Shown here: positions 9,948 to 20,518 of the stretch, piece by piece
How the letters are laid out: each line of letters begins with the position of its first letter
Position numbering within the stretch: position 1 is the stretch's first letter
Assembly: GCA_025504975.1 (NCBI GenBank)
Contig: JANUWI010000001.1
Span: forward strand, 3,410,001 to 3,474,000
Direction of reading: 5' to 3'
DNA: 64,000 bases
Origin: Plenodomus lindquistii
Taxonomy: Eukaryota; Ascomycota; Dothideomycetes; Pleosporales; Leptosphaeriaceae
Notes under the pieces: model-generated
Told to the model about the DNA's origin: nothing
The model's input: the letters and a program-made list of their open reading frames with translations, nothing else
Databases searched by the model: none
Program-made: the position numbers and the translations under genes

Positions 9948-11441
9948 TTAGCTCCTCCATCTCCACGTAGAGTTCTGATGAATCTTATAATCGCGACTCT
10001 GTATTGACTTCCAAATGCCCCAGAACCCTCCCAACGGCCATATACCCCTAAGCTTGAGTCCCCAATCCTTATTCACCATCTTCGTGTACTTTTTAATATC
10101 GACATGCACCTTATCGTACACGCCTGGGAAAGTCTCGGCATTGTACTTCTTCCGCAGCTTCTCGTGCCACTCGCGATCAAATTGAGACCAGAACTCGTCT
10201 TTGCTGTAGTATGTATGTGCGTACAGCCACTTCATTCCGCCCATTTCGCCGAGCGTCTTCTCCAGTGCACGATTCTTGCGGAGGTATTCTTGGGGATCTT
10301 TTGGACCGAAGCCCCAGAGACCGATGTTGAGCATTTGATCGTCTTTTAAGTTGCCTTTTGTGTGAGGGTGCATAGTTGGCTGCTCGCTTTGTTTCAGCGG
10401 GCAGAGCCATATGGGCCAGATGTCGAAGGTTTTGTCTGTGTAGTCGATGAACTTCTCTGCGTTGGGGTAGGGGAGAGCCATGTCTTGCACAATGTAGCGG
10501 GTAGCGATGCCTGAGGCGTGAAGGGCGCGGTATAACATGCGTGTGTGGAGAAAATCGTCAAGGAACCAACGCGTGTACTTGTTGAAAGGAAAGCTCATGT
10601 AGCTGAATGCTGAACGTCCAACCCAGAAACCCCCACGATCGTAGCGAAACATGTATTCAGCCAAGGGGATGTATTCAACGACTGGTTCGTTTGTTGAACG
10701 GGTCGCTGCTTCGACGTGCAGGTAGAACCAGGGATCCCAAGGGTTACTGAACGTTTGGGGTTTGGTGTTCGGTGGGAGGTCGTCTGTCATCTCGCCCGTC
10801 ACGATGGCGCCGTGACTCTTACTAAACAGCACACCATCAACGTAGTCGTTTCTTTGCCCGTTCTGACCCTCGGTCTGGTCTCTCACTTCCTTGATAGCTT
10901 GGCTCAAGCTCCGAGTCGGGTAGTAAGTGGTCTTCACATACTTTTTGGCCTCGATCAACTTCAGATTTACAAGCGTCGTTACTCCTAATGTACCGACCGC
11001 ACCAGCACCTCCACGAAACAAGTCCTTATTCTCTTTCTCACTCGCCTTGATCACCTCGCCATCCGCCATCACCATTTCCACCTCGTTGATCGTTCGATCA
11101 AAGAAGCCATATTTGAAACTACTGCTTTCACCGGCTGTCCCTGCATACCCACCTCCTACAGTGATTCCTGGAAACTCCATGACCACTGGCGGTACGAGTC
11201 CATGCGGTAGCGTGGCTTCTACAAGCCGGTCCATGGGAACATTTGGCTCGACGAGCGCCGTTTTGCTTGATTTATCCACGTTGATGACATTGCGGAGGGA
11301 GCTGATGTCCACGACGTGCTTTTTCAGATTCGGACGCGTGCTATTGGTCGAGCCATGGGAAATTCGAAAGGGTTCTTTGCGTGTGAAATAATCCTTGACT
11401 TTGGAGGCGACTTGCGCCACCACTCGCTGGTGACGGTCCAT
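9948..11441 (-). CDS. FAD-linked oxidoreductase, delta(24)-sterol reductase (DHCR24/DWF1)-like
   Basis: Single exon, 497 residues. The PCMH-type FAD-binding region contains LVEPNVPMDRLVEATLPHGL, then VMEFPGITVGGGYAGTAGESS and KYGFFDRTINEVEMVMADGE. This is the flavin-binding pattern of the DHCR24/DIMINUTO family, and the length is close to the animal and plant enzymes (about 515-560). The C-terminal half (YIPLAEYMFRYDRGGFWVGR, WPIWLCPLK) also fits. Fungi do not normally saturate C24 of ergosterol with this enzyme (they use ERG4), so the natural substrate of this fungal branch is not established. It lacks the N-terminal membrane anchor seen in animal DHCR24. It converges with the GNAT gene. Confidence 0.88.
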   Translation of the reverse strand: MDRHQRVVAQVASKVKDYFTRKEPFRISHGSTNSTRPNLKKHVVDISSLRNVINVDKSSKTALVEPNVPMDRLVEATLPHGLVPPVVMEFPGITVGGGYAGTAGESSSFKYGFFDRTINEVEMVMADGEVIKASEKENKDLFRGGAGAVGTLGVTTLVNLKLIEAKKYVKTTYYPTRSLSQAIKEVRDQTEGQNGQRNDYVDGVLFSKSHGAIVTGEMTDDLPPNTKPQTFSNPWDPWFYLHVEAATRSTNEPVVEYIPLAEYMFRYDRGGFWVGRSAFSYMSFPFNKYTRWFLDDFLHTRMLYRALHASGIATRYIVQDMALPYPNAEKFIDYTDKTFDIWPIWLCPLKQSEQPTMHPHTKGNLKDDQMLNIGLWGFGPKDPQEYLRKNRALEKTLGEMGGMKWLYAHTYYSKDEFWSQFDREWHEKLRKKYNAETFPGVYDKVHVDIKKYTKMVNKDWGLKLRGIWPLGGFWGIWKSIQSRDYKIHQNSTWRWRS

Positions 11442-11891
11442 TGGCAGGGTCCAAGTATAACGAAGGACGGCAGATGAAAAGTTCAGACGTTATCGAGACA
11501 TGGTACTGAATTGATATCGCAAAGATTGGATAATTGAGGTGAACGCTACCGTCCATAAAGTCAAGGTTTCGAAGCTCTTTCATCCTAGTCTTGATTAGTG
11601 TCTAGCGTCACGGCTTTGAAGACGCGCGACTCATTACCTACACAACTTTATCTTACTGAATTTGCTTGAGTTGATGCGGACTTGATATGCTCACATCAGT
11701 ACAAACTTTTGCATACTCTCACTCAATAGCTCCGCAAAGAACCTTTTCTAATGGTAAGTTAGTGAACGACATGACTTCCAACCCAGCATCGCCAAGGTCA
11801 GCGGCACTTATCCGTCTTGGAGTAACCATTACGCCACATCACACCAGTCGTGACATTCTTCACCACCTTTCATAATACTCGTGATCCAACA
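11442..11891. other. divergent promoter region
   Basis: Shared upstream region of the minus-strand FAD oxidoreductase and the plus-strand membrane protein. No motif I would name. Confidence 0.4.
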
Positions 11892-12936
11892 ATGACCAAA
11901 AAATTCTCATCCTTCGCCGTCGCAACAATCCTCATCTACCACGTCGTCGCAGAAATCGCCCCGGAAATCACCACCATAAACTCCGGCTACCACATCATCG
12001 CCAAACTCCCCTGCACCGCCTGTCCCTATCTCTCCCAACCCGCTTCTCAAGACAAGAACAAAAACGCACCATGGACCAAAACACCAGATGTAGAAAACGC
12101 CCTCGTAACCACCCCCCTTCTCCCCCAATCCATAACGAACTCAATCTAACCACTCAAAAAAGCTCCTCAACATCACCCTCCCCTTCTCCTCCAACCCCCA
12201 TCTAACCATCAACACCGCCACCCTCCTAACCCCCTCCCCCATCCTCCCCAAAATCCACGCCAACCAGGTACCCCTCTCGCTCTCGTCCTCCGATCTGGCC
12301 AGCATGATTGAAAGCAACGACCTCGATACTCCAGGAAGTGCCTCCTTCGCACTATCCTACGCGTACTCCCTGAACGCCATTTCAAACTCGCCAAACGCAC
12401 TGCTGTTCCACTTCGACGTCATGGAAATGTATGTCGATGTACCAGGACAGGATGTCACCGTTGTCCTCGATGCACCGGCGCAGAAGATGTTGGAAATTTT
12501 GCTGTTAAGACGACCCCTGTTGTCGGCGGGTGATGCAGCACCGAGTTATGAGATGCTGCGTGCGGAGCTGGTGTCTCGTGATAGGGGGGCGAGAAGGATG
12601 AGGAAAATGTGGTATCGTGATTGGGATGAGAATGGGAGGGTTAATACGTTTGCTCACTTTGTTGCTTGTGTTAAGGGGGGGTTTGTTCGGTATGTTAATA
12701 GTAGTGTTTGGGCGTTGTCTATTTTCATACTGGCGCTGATGGGGTTGTTTGTTGTGGTGTGTTCGCTTTGCTGTCTTGCGATGGGTGAGGGGCATGCGTA
12801 TGAGAAGGCGCAGGCGAGGAAGCGGATGAGGAGTCGGGGGTGGGTGAGGGAGGATGAGGAGAGGGAGAGGGGGAGAGGGGATTTAGAGACGGGGAGGAGG
12901 ATGGAGGGGTTGTTGGGGGTGGGGAAGAGTGATTAG
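11892..12936 (+). CDS. orphan type I membrane protein with signal peptide
   Basis: Not recognised with certainty. Two exons (11892-12104 and 12163-12936) join in phase 0 over a 58-nt intron with a CTAAC branch element, giving 328 residues. The N terminus (MTKKFSSFAVATILIYHVVA) looks like a cleavable signal peptide, followed by KLPCTACPYLSQP with a C-x-x-C pair. The lumenal part is beta-rich and the single membrane span is near the C terminus (VWALSIFILALMGLFVVVCS), leaving a basic/acidic cytosolic tail. The topology suggests an ER, Golgi or plasma membrane protein. The gene shows the most extreme amino-to-keto third-position switch in the window. Confidence 0.75.
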
Positions 12937-12989
12937 GTTGGGTGGTGGGAGTTGAGAGGGGTTGGATTGTTGGAGTATGTCGCCGATGA

Positions 12990-13013
12990 TTATGCTATGC
13001 TATGCTATGCTAT
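12990..13013. repeat. TATGC pentanucleotide microsatellite
   Basis: About four and a half TATGC units in the 3' flank of the membrane-protein gene. Confidence 0.85.
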
Positions 13014-13179
13014 ATGTATATAAATGAAGTCATGATACCGCCTTTTTATTTTTACATTAATGTCGTTTCGATGAAGCGCTGTTTACCGTGTGTTTGTACG
13101 CCGAAAAGAAATTGTAACGCCATTGCTATGCCCCTCCGAGTCTAAAGTTCAAACTGTACACTCCCTAGTCTCTGTACAT

Positions 13180-14661
13180 TCAATCGCTATCTTCTGCAGA
13201 ACCAGCTCGCCCACTCTCCTGCATGAGCAACTTCATCAGTTCATTGTCGTCGTCGCCGTTACCCATGAAGCCGCAGTCCATCTCACTGTAAACTGTGCTA
13301 GGCGCATCTAGGGTGTCACTCTCAACCTCGTCCTTGCTGTCAAGGATGATCTGATCCATCTCCATCCTGTTCGCTAGAGCCTCTCGGATCATTCTGCAGC
13401 CGCGTAGCGCATCGGGATTGTGCCCATTATCCTGGCTCAAGTAAAATTCAATATCGTCGAGTTTCTTGAGTATGCATTCATGGTGCGCGACGGCTGGGGT
13501 GCCTGGAAGATTTGGGTCGAGATTGGTGGAGGGCCTCATAGCCATTGCACCGATCTGAATAATCTGTCTGCTCCTCGCAAGATCCTCCGGGCGCGTCATG
13601 TGTTGGATGATCGGGCTGCTGTCTCTTGTATGGATAGACGGGCCCGCGGGGCCTGGAGCATGGTAGCTTGAACGACTAGAGCTGCTCCCACTCCCAGAAC
13701 ATCCCGAATCCTCAACTTCCATCAAATCATCCAGCGGTGTACCGATTGGTGTTGAGAACATGCCGCCGACTAGTGGGCTTCCGTTTCGTCCATATGGTGT
13801 AGTTGGCTGCTTCATGGGACGGCCCCGTGGACCAGGCCCCTGGCTAGCACTACGCCCATGCTGAGCATACGGAGCACCTCTTCTCTTCTCCTCGGGTGTG
13901 GTCGACCGAGCACGCGGTGCTTGGAGACGAACGAACGTCGGGTTCGAGATTGTATTGGCAGCAGCAATTCGGTCTGCATCACCTTGACTCAGTGAGCGGC
14001 GACGGATGTAGGGCTGCGCTGGGTGGAGGTGTGGGGTGGTCGTGTTCGAGCGTGGGTACGGGGGGCGATTGTTCAGCAGTGACGGCTGTCCAATCTGAAA
14101 ACCGCTTGATGACTGCTTGAAGTCGAGCGGGTATGGATGAGGTGAGTTGGGTTCAGGTGTGGGATACGCCTGGGCTGCATTGCCGAAGCTATAGGTCGAG
14201 AAGTCTGGCGTTGAGATTGTAGACGTGTTAGACGAATTGAGCCGAGCGAGCGACCCATCGTCGAAAGAAAAGTCTAGATCATCGAAGACTTCAGTGTTGT
14301 TGGATGAGTAGAGTGGTTGATCCGATCCTCCAGAACTGAACAGATCTTCTAGCTCCTCTCGACTGAGAAGTTGCTGTTGTTGCTGGTGATTGTGGATCGC
14401 ATCGAATGGATCGAGAATACCGCCATTGTAAGGTGTGCTTGGCTGAGACATAGGATCTTGTGATGAGGAATCTCTGGTAGCGATGAGGCAAGTGCGCAAG
14501 ATCGATCGGTAGCTGGGAGAATCGGGAAGGAAGGTTACACAGTGAAGGGAAGGTGCGTGATCAGCATCCAGATATAGCTGGACACTTGCTTTTGGTGTTG
14601 GTCTGGGCTGAGACAGATCGCAGTAGAGGATTTGACGGGCGGTCAATGGTGGCGTTGACAT
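13180..14661 (-). CDS. disordered Ser/Pro/Gln-rich protein of unknown function
   Basis: Single open frame of 493 residues, not recognised. The N-terminal 60 residues (ARQILYCDLSQPRPTP, APSLHCVTFLPDSPSYRSIL) look folded and might be mis-joined. The middle is low complexity with Ser, Pro and Asn tracts and short poly-Gln (HNHQQQQQLLSREELEDLF), plus RRRSLSQGDADRI, a possible basophilic kinase site. The last 110 residues (HHECILKKLDDIEFYLSQD, DALRGCRMIREALANRMEM) look like an amphipathic helical segment, and the tail is acidic. This architecture fits a regulatory or scaffold protein, but that is only a guess. An inner start at MSQPSTPYNGG is possible. Confidence 0.65.
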   Translation of the reverse strand: MSTPPLTARQILYCDLSQPRPTPKASVQLYLDADHAPSLHCVTFLPDSPSYRSILRTCLIATRDSSSQDPMSQPSTPYNGGILDPFDAIHNHQQQQQLLSREELEDLFSSGGSDQPLYSSNNTEVFDDLDFSFDDGSLARLNSSNTSTISTPDFSTYSFGNAAQAYPTPEPNSPHPYPLDFKQSSSGFQIGQPSLLNNRPPYPRSNTTTPHLHPAQPYIRRRSLSQGDADRIAAANTISNPTFVRLQAPRARSTTPEEKRRGAPYAQHGRSASQGPGPRGRPMKQPTTPYGRNGSPLVGGMFSTPIGTPLDDLMEVEDSGCSGSGSSSSRSSYHAPGPAGPSIHTRDSSPIIQHMTRPEDLARSRQIIQIGAMAMRPSTNLDPNLPGTPAVAHHECILKKLDDIEFYLSQDNGHNPDALRGCRMIREALANRMEMDQIILDSKDEVESDTLDAPSTVYSEMDCGFMGNGDDDNELMKLLMQESGRAGSAEDSD

Positions 14662-15187
14662 ATGGTAAGCGGACGGGTACCTGCGCTGACGACGTGGAAG
14701 ATAAGCAAACTGCGACGATATCAGAGACCCCTGAACTTAGAGACTGATTGAGCGTATAGCCAATAGAATGGTCGAGGCCATCTTGTCGAACTTGCTTTGG
14801 CGGGAAATAATGACTCTATCGACAAGACATCTACACATAGTCTTGAGTACGTGCTGAACATGAGCCAGTGCTCATGTCTGTGGTTCAGACGATGTATGAG
14901 GTCACGGTCGAAACCGTGACAGGAGCAAAGACAATCCCAAAACCTGCGTTTCCATCGACAGACCGCTGGAGAGGTAAAGAGATCCGCTAATGAAGTATCC
15001 TAGTCTGTATGGATCCCATCTGCGCTACACCGTTGAACTGAGCGCTCATTGTGCTCCCTATGATATGATCGACTGCAGCGCCGTCCACAACAACGCCGCC
15101 GCTCAAGACAATTGAACTTCATAAAAGTACACATAGTCAATCGTACAAGACAATACGTCTGGCCATCTCAACTCCTACGCTCTTGAC
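14662..15187. other. intergenic, upstream of the disordered-protein gene
   Basis: Between tandem minus-strand genes. No supported feature. Confidence 0.35.
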
Positions 15188-15754
15188 CTACTCTTTCTTA
15201 TCACCCTTCCCATCATCTCCACCCTTTTTCTTATCCCAATTCCACACGTCCCAAATTTGTTCTAGAATCATATCCGTATAACTCTTCCCCTCCTCCAATG
15301 CCTTCCTTTCCTCCTCTAATCTCCGTTCCCTCCACCCCTCCTTCTCATCTCCCATCCACAATTTCTCCAACATGCCCGTCGCACTTTTACCCTCACCCTC
15401 CTTCCGCTCTAATGACTGTCGACTCTTCTCCCGCTGCTCCTTCAGCGCTCTTTGTACTTCCCGCGCACGCTCCGTGGGCATAGCGTCAGTGACGTCTAGT
15501 GGATTCCAGCTTAAATTCTGAACGAGGCCGCGACCGGTGCGCAGGGTGGAGAGGTGGTCGGCGGAGAGGTAGAATCCGACGCCGAGGGAAAAGGTGTAGA
15601 GGTCTAGTTTTCGCGGTGGAAGGAGGATTATGATGGGGCAAAGTATTACGCCGCCGATTGCGAGATTGCGCGTTAGACGGTCATATTTTGCGGCTTGCTC
15701 GGCGGCGAGGCGTTGTTCGGGGGTGAGCGGGGCTTGGGGTGTTGGTGTCGCCAT
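15188..15754 (-). CDS. small fungal membrane protein (rhomboid-like in name only)
   Basis: 188 residues from the ATG at 15754 (MATPTPQAPLTPEQRL); a further open start at 15865 would add 37 low-complexity residues. Two hydrophobic segments follow each other (LAIGGVILCPIIILLPP and YTFSLGVGFYLSADHLSTL). The C-terminal 100 residues form a highly charged helix rich in Glu, Arg and Lys (LKEQREKSRQSLERKEGEG) ending in DKKKGG and KGDKKE. Similar small fungal proteins are often labelled rhomboid family, but no catalytic GxSG or His is present here, so I do not infer protease activity. Confidence 0.7.
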   Translation of the reverse strand: MATPTPQAPLTPEQRLAAEQAAKYDRLTRNLAIGGVILCPIIILLPPRKLDLYTFSLGVGFYLSADHLSTLRTGRGLVQNLSWNPLDVTDAMPTERAREVQRALKEQREKSRQSLERKEGEGKSATGMLEKLWMGDEKEGWRERRLEEERKALEEGKSYTDMILEQIWDVWNWDKKKGGDDGKGDKKE

Positions 15755-16156
15755 CGCGGGTGTGGCATGCAGGTGTGTAAGAGGGTCTATTGACGTTCGT
15801 GTGGATTTATGCGCGGTATCTGGAGCGTTGTTATGGTTGGATGGGGATTGTACTGCGGGCGCCAAAAGTTCGATGATGCGGAGATCAGGGCTCGGCTAAA
15901 CTTTCCTCGCGGGTGCGGAGAAGGCGCGGAGGTGAGCTCCCGTATACACATATCTTCGACACATCGAGAATTGAAGAGTAGTGATGCCTTCCCTTTTGCC
16001 TGGTATACCGAGAGCATCCTAGGTGGGTCCTGTTGCATCTGACCTGGTTGATATCGGATACGCAATCATATGGCCTTCTATTACTAGACACAACACCGCT
16101 TTCACCTATCCAATGCGCGGGTGCTGTGACTAAAAGTGCGTGCGAGCAAATCAATG
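15755..16156. other. intergenic between two minus-strand genes
   Basis: Upstream region of the small membrane protein and 3' flank of the coiled-coil protein. Could include a short N-terminal extension of the former. Otherwise nothing seen. Confidence 0.35.
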
Positions 16157-16961
16157 TTACACCCTTCTTCTTTTGAAACTCGAGCTGCCTTCGGGCTGGC
16201 TGTACGTTTCCGCTTCAGCACGTCCAGTCCCCTTGCGTTTCCCCGTCTGCTCGAACGTCCCACAACTCTTCAGGCGCTTCGTTGGTGTCCTCTCGTACTC
16301 ACTTCCACTAAATGCGCCCGTTGACCCCGTCTCGTCGTCCGTCTCCGCAGGGCCTTCAGACCGTGGCTCGTCGTATGCATTGTATTTTCGTTTCTGCGCT
16401 GTGCTCGGTGTCTCCATAAGACGTCGCAGCCGACTCTCGCGTAGTCTGCGATTGACTTCCTCGGTGACATCGACATGTTGCACTATGTAGGTGTCTTCGA
16501 TTTGAGTAGGTTTACCTTTGGGCGTGGGACTTTGATCGACAGGGGGAGAGACTGCCGAGTCCTGGCTACTAGACGGTTGCGCATTCGGCGTTGACTGTGC
16601 GGCTCTGGAGCCTTCTATACTGAGCCGTTTGTTGGAGGTTTTAACCTGGCATGGTGAGCTGGCGCATACGGAATTGTAAAGCACGCGACCCGTACCTTCT
16701 TCTCAGCCAGACCTTCACTGTCGAGTTGGTCTCTGAAGCGCTTCATGTCGTCCTGTAGCCTGCCGGTCTTGTTCCGTAGCGTTAGAAGGTCTGTGGCCAG
16801 CCAGTCGGGTGCATTGTGATCTGTTCCCTCGAGCGTTTCATTCAGGAAGCGCAACTGCGAGCGCAGGTTCTCGATGTGCGTGTCAAAGTCCTGAGAATGA
16901 TATGAGAAAATGTCTGGAATCTGGTCATATTCCTTGTTACCTCAAGCGAAAATCTCGCCAT
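16157..16961 (-). CDS. coiled-coil protein with basic nuclear-localisation-like tail
   Basis: Not recognised. Three exons, 16961-16941, 16890-16696 and 16645-16157, join in phase 0 to 234 residues starting MARFSLEDFDTHIENLR. The first 75 residues are an amphipathic helix suited to a coiled coil (LRSQLRFLNETLEGT, LRNKTGRLQDDMKRFRDQLD). The middle is Ser/Pro-rich. A second helical piece (DVTEEVNRRLRESRLRRLM) precedes basic clusters (AQKRKYN, PTKRLK, GKRKGTG, and FKRRRV at the C terminus) that look like nuclear localisation signals. The first exon codes for only seven residues. A kinetochore or chromatin role is conceivable but not shown. Confidence 0.72.
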
Positions 16962-17588
16962 GTTGTCCAAGAATTTTGGGAGACTGACAAACTGAGGTGT
17001 AGTTTCAGGTTCACAGGCCAACTCCGCAAAGACAAGGAAGGGTCTTGCGCACGCGCGTGTTCGGAACCTTTCCGGTATTCGGAAAGCGCTGTCGGTGCCG
17101 GTGCATCACGATGTCACATGAGATGAGCTGTTAGAGGCGAGTCGGGTGCCAAATTGGTCACTCAGGTGATGATTTGATCTATTGCCTCTGTTGAAGCTAT
17201 GCGTACTATGAGTGTATGAGCAAAGCGGGTTTCAACGCTTTGAAGGGTGGACCAGCTGGTTCACGCCGATGAACAGCAACCGCAGGTTCTTTCTCTTGTG
17301 AATGATGCTCGTTCCGCATATCCAATTCTTTGCGCCCCCTTCCAGTAGGCTTCAGGATGAATGGGAGGGCATCTATGTAAGCCTGAGACACATAACACAC
17401 GCTCCAGCTACGGGCACACAGGGTCCTGATTGGACCGGCGTCTGCACCAGACTCAGAGCTCAGCATCCTAATGCACCTTGACGTTGTGCATCAGCGCTCT
17501 TCAGGAGAGTGATAGAATTCGAGCTTCTGGAGCTTTTTGTTGTAGTGGTTCCTAGCCCACTGAGCTGAGTGCGAAGCTGGTGTTGATA
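16962..17588. other. intergenic between coiled-coil and DUF4604 genes
   Basis: Promoter of the coiled-coil gene and 3' flank of the DUF4604 gene. An 86-codon open frame (17206-17466, minus) and a short protein-like run near 17520-17600 are present but lack support as genes. Confidence 0.35.
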
Positions 17589-18127
17589 TCAGCCTTCTTC
17601 TTCGTCCCCGAATGTGAGCTTGACAGCTTTTGCCTTCTTCTTCGGCTTCTTGAGCACTTTGGTGTCTGTCTTTTTGTTGTCCTGTGATTTCGTGCTAGTC
17701 TCCTCGTCTTGCTCGTCGCTGATAATCTTCGCTGCTTTGCGCTTCTTCACATTGCCTCCCACTTCAACGATCTTGTCTTTGGACTTTGCTTCGCCTTCCA
17801 AGCAAGCTTGAGCATCTGCTTTTTCAGTGGATTCTTCGTCCTCCTTGGAGTCTTTGCCTGACACAAGCGCTTCGTATTCTTCTTTTGTTAAAGATTGATT
17901 CGTGTCTTCCATGACATATGTAGGCGCGTCATCCTCGTCGTTCTCTCTTGCCTTCTTATTTCTGGCAATTGGCTGTTCATGACGGGCAGAATCCCCGCTT
18001 TGCAGCTGACCCCTTAGACGCTGTAAGAAAGCAGGCTGCGAACTGTCTGCAGAGATTAGTCGTTCATTCGTGGCTCTGTGAACAGGATCCACCTACCAAA
18101 ATGAAGATCTTTAGCCTTGAAACTCAT
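17589..18127 (-). CDS. DUF4604-family protein (KIAA1143-like)
   Basis: Two exons, 18127-18097 and 18046-17589, join in frame to 162 residues beginning MSFKAKDLHFDSSQPAFLQRL. This matches the conserved N-terminal block of the DUF4604 family, whose animal member is KIAA1143. The remainder is Lys/Glu/Asp-rich and low complexity, ending KKAKAVKLTFGDEEEG, also typical. A conserved APTYVMED segment lies near residue 55. Function is unknown; the charge pattern suggests a nuclear or nucleolar protein. The tiny 31-nt first exon makes the start easy to miss. Confidence 0.88.
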
Positions 18128-18875
18128 GGTGCAGCTCAAACACGAAACTCTTTAGATTCAGGACGTTGGGCCAGGATATATTCGTGAGGCGTTAGACTTG
18201 TCAGCCAGGGGGTTGGGAGCACCAATGGTGGGTAGTCTGCTTAGTCTCTTCCATGCGGCTCCTCTGAGGCGTCCAGAAGGCTTGGCGACATTACTCCCCG
18301 GGGGCACAGCAGCACGCCACAAATGGTCCCCCAGATTGGCGTTGATGCGATCTGGCCGGAGCAAAGTGAAAGTGACTTTTTTGGCATGACACGCGAAGGA
18401 TGCCTGTCAGAGTGCCACGATGCCTTGGCTGGCCGCGGCTGCTATCAGTATCAGCACTCCTGCCAGGGTCATTGGTCCCTGCGCGCCCACCGACATCTTC
18501 CTTGCCCCAGCCTAGCACCCCAAATCGCGAAACGCATACGCAATGGCCCAACGCCGAGTCGGCTAGTAATTCCATTCAGCAAATGTCGACCCTCCTTTCT
18601 GTCCCACGAGGATTTTGAGTGTCGCCATTGCACTGTCACCCGACCGCCGTCCTCAGTCGCACATCCACTTAGTCTAACTCCCGTCGCTCGTTACAAGCTC
18701 GAGCTCCCTGTGTCGGACACGTCGCCCCTACGATACTCGCCCGCTGTGCCCAGCATACCCCCCTATAGATTGTTTGAGTCCGCGACTGCTGGCTTGAAGC
18801 GGTTGGTGGCAACATAGGGAGGACTGCCACGGGCAGGGAGGTTCTGTCCAGACACACGAGCACAACAATCGCACC
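18128..18875. other. divergent promoter region
   Basis: Between the divergent DUF4604 and GT15 genes. Overlapping short open frames on both strands have no protein-like features. Right part is CT-rich, as expected of a fungal 5' UTR. Confidence 0.4.
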
Positions 18876-20518
18876 ATGGGGTTCCTGCAAAATATAACGA
18901 GGAGGCTGCCGACGTCCAGGGAGACTGCAGAGACGTTCGACGATGTATCACGCCGCGCAGAGAAAGCTGCGCCCCGATTGGGATTCTTTCGACGAAGGAT
19001 ACGACTAAAGGGGAACTCGTCTCTTTCCGTACCGCTGGGCCTTGTCCTTTTGTTCCCCTGCCTGGTCATAATATTAATACTGGTCCTCTTCGTGAGGTCG
19101 CCTGACTCTGATGGTATTATGAACATGCCTGCTGGAGCGCCTCCTTCCATTCGGTATGACGATGTCTTCTCATACCTCTTAGCCAGTTGACTAACTATAC
19201 ACAGCAAGATCAGCGAAAAATACGACAAGCCATTCGCGACCGGCTGTCTCGAACCGCAAGTCAACGGCCCCCGCGCGAACGCTGCCTTCGTAGTCCTTGC
19301 GAGAAACAAGGAACTGGACGGCGTGATACAGTCAATCAAGTCGATCGAGAGACACTTTAACCGATGGTTTCATTACCCATATGTCTTTTTGAACGACGGC
19401 GACTTCAATGAGACATTTCGAGAGACGATATTGAACCACACAAGCGCACCCGTAGAGTGGGGCAAGATTCCACCAGAACATTGGGGGTTCCCAGACTGGG
19501 TCGATCCAGCGGTTGCAAAGGAAGGCATTGCAAAGCAGGGCGACCGGGCGATCATGTACGGTGGCATGGAGAGCTATCATCACATGTGTCGGTTCTACTC
19601 AGGGTGAGTGTATCATGAATGTGGTATACCCTGACCATGCTGACTTTTCGAAGCAAATTCTACCAGCATGAGCTGCTACAAAAATACGACTGGTATTGGC
19701 GACTGGAACCAGAGATTAAGTACTTCTGTGACATCACGTACGACCCGTTCATCCACATGATACGAAACAAGAAGACCTACGGATTCACGATTGCGGTGAA
19801 GGAGTTGCGCGAGACCGTCCCCAACATCTTTCGGTACGCAGCAGCCTATAAGCGGATGAACAACCTGACCTCAAAGGGGCTTTGGGAGATGTTCGTCGAA
19901 AAGCCAGAGGAGGAAGACCCGACAAAATCGAAGAAGGAATCAAAACACAAGAAAGCTTTCTTCCCCCAGGAAATGATGAACTCTGAGCCCAGCGAGGAGG
20001 GTCTACCGGAAATTCACCCAGAGAACATGGAGGGCGAATCTTACAACATGTGCCATTTCTGGAGTAACTTTGAGATTGCCAACTTGAACTGGTTCCGCAG
20101 CAAGGAATACAACGACTTCTTCGAACTCATGGACCGCAGTGGTGGCTTTTGGATGGAACGGTGGGGAGACGCGCCGATCCACTCGCTAGCTGCTGGTGCC
20201 CTTCTTGGTCCCGGCGACCTGCATTACTTCCGCGACTTTGGGTATCGGCACACGACTATCCAGCATTGTCCAGCAAACGCCCCGGCGCGCCAGTTACCCA
20301 GGGAACCGTATCTGGAGAAGACGACGCTGGACGAAAAGGAGCGACTTGAAGAGGACAAGTACTGGGCCACCCCAGACCCAGTGAAGGAGAATGGGGTCGG
20401 CTGCCGCTGCAGGTGCGACACGGATATTGTCGACGTAGAGGGCAAAGAAGGCTCCTGCTTGGCAGACTGGGTAGAGGTTGCAGGAGGTTGGGCTTCGCCT
20501 GGTCCGCCTGGGTCATGA
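18876..20518 (+). CDS. alpha-1,2-mannosyltransferase, GT15 (KRE2/MNT1/KTR family)
   Basis: Golgi mannosyltransferase that extends O- and N-linked mannans using GDP-mannose. Exons 18876-19153, 19205-19603 and 19654-20518 join in frame to 513 residues. A cytosolic tail is followed by one signal-anchor (VPLGLVLLFPCLVIILILVLF), giving type II topology. GT15 landmarks are AAFVVLARNKELDGVIQSI, YVFLNDGDFNETFRE, YDWYWRLEPEIKYFCDI and MCHFWSNFEIANLNWFR. A Lys/Glu-rich insertion lies around residues 300-330. The C terminus has CRCRCD and SCLADW after the catalytic domain, as in many KTR enzymes. Confidence 0.96.

Noticed and set aside
17206..17600. An 86-codon minus frame and a separate run reading WARNHYNKKLQKLEFYHSPEER
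   Set aside because: The run looks protein-like but has no start codon in frame, and I could not connect it by convincing splice sites to a gene.
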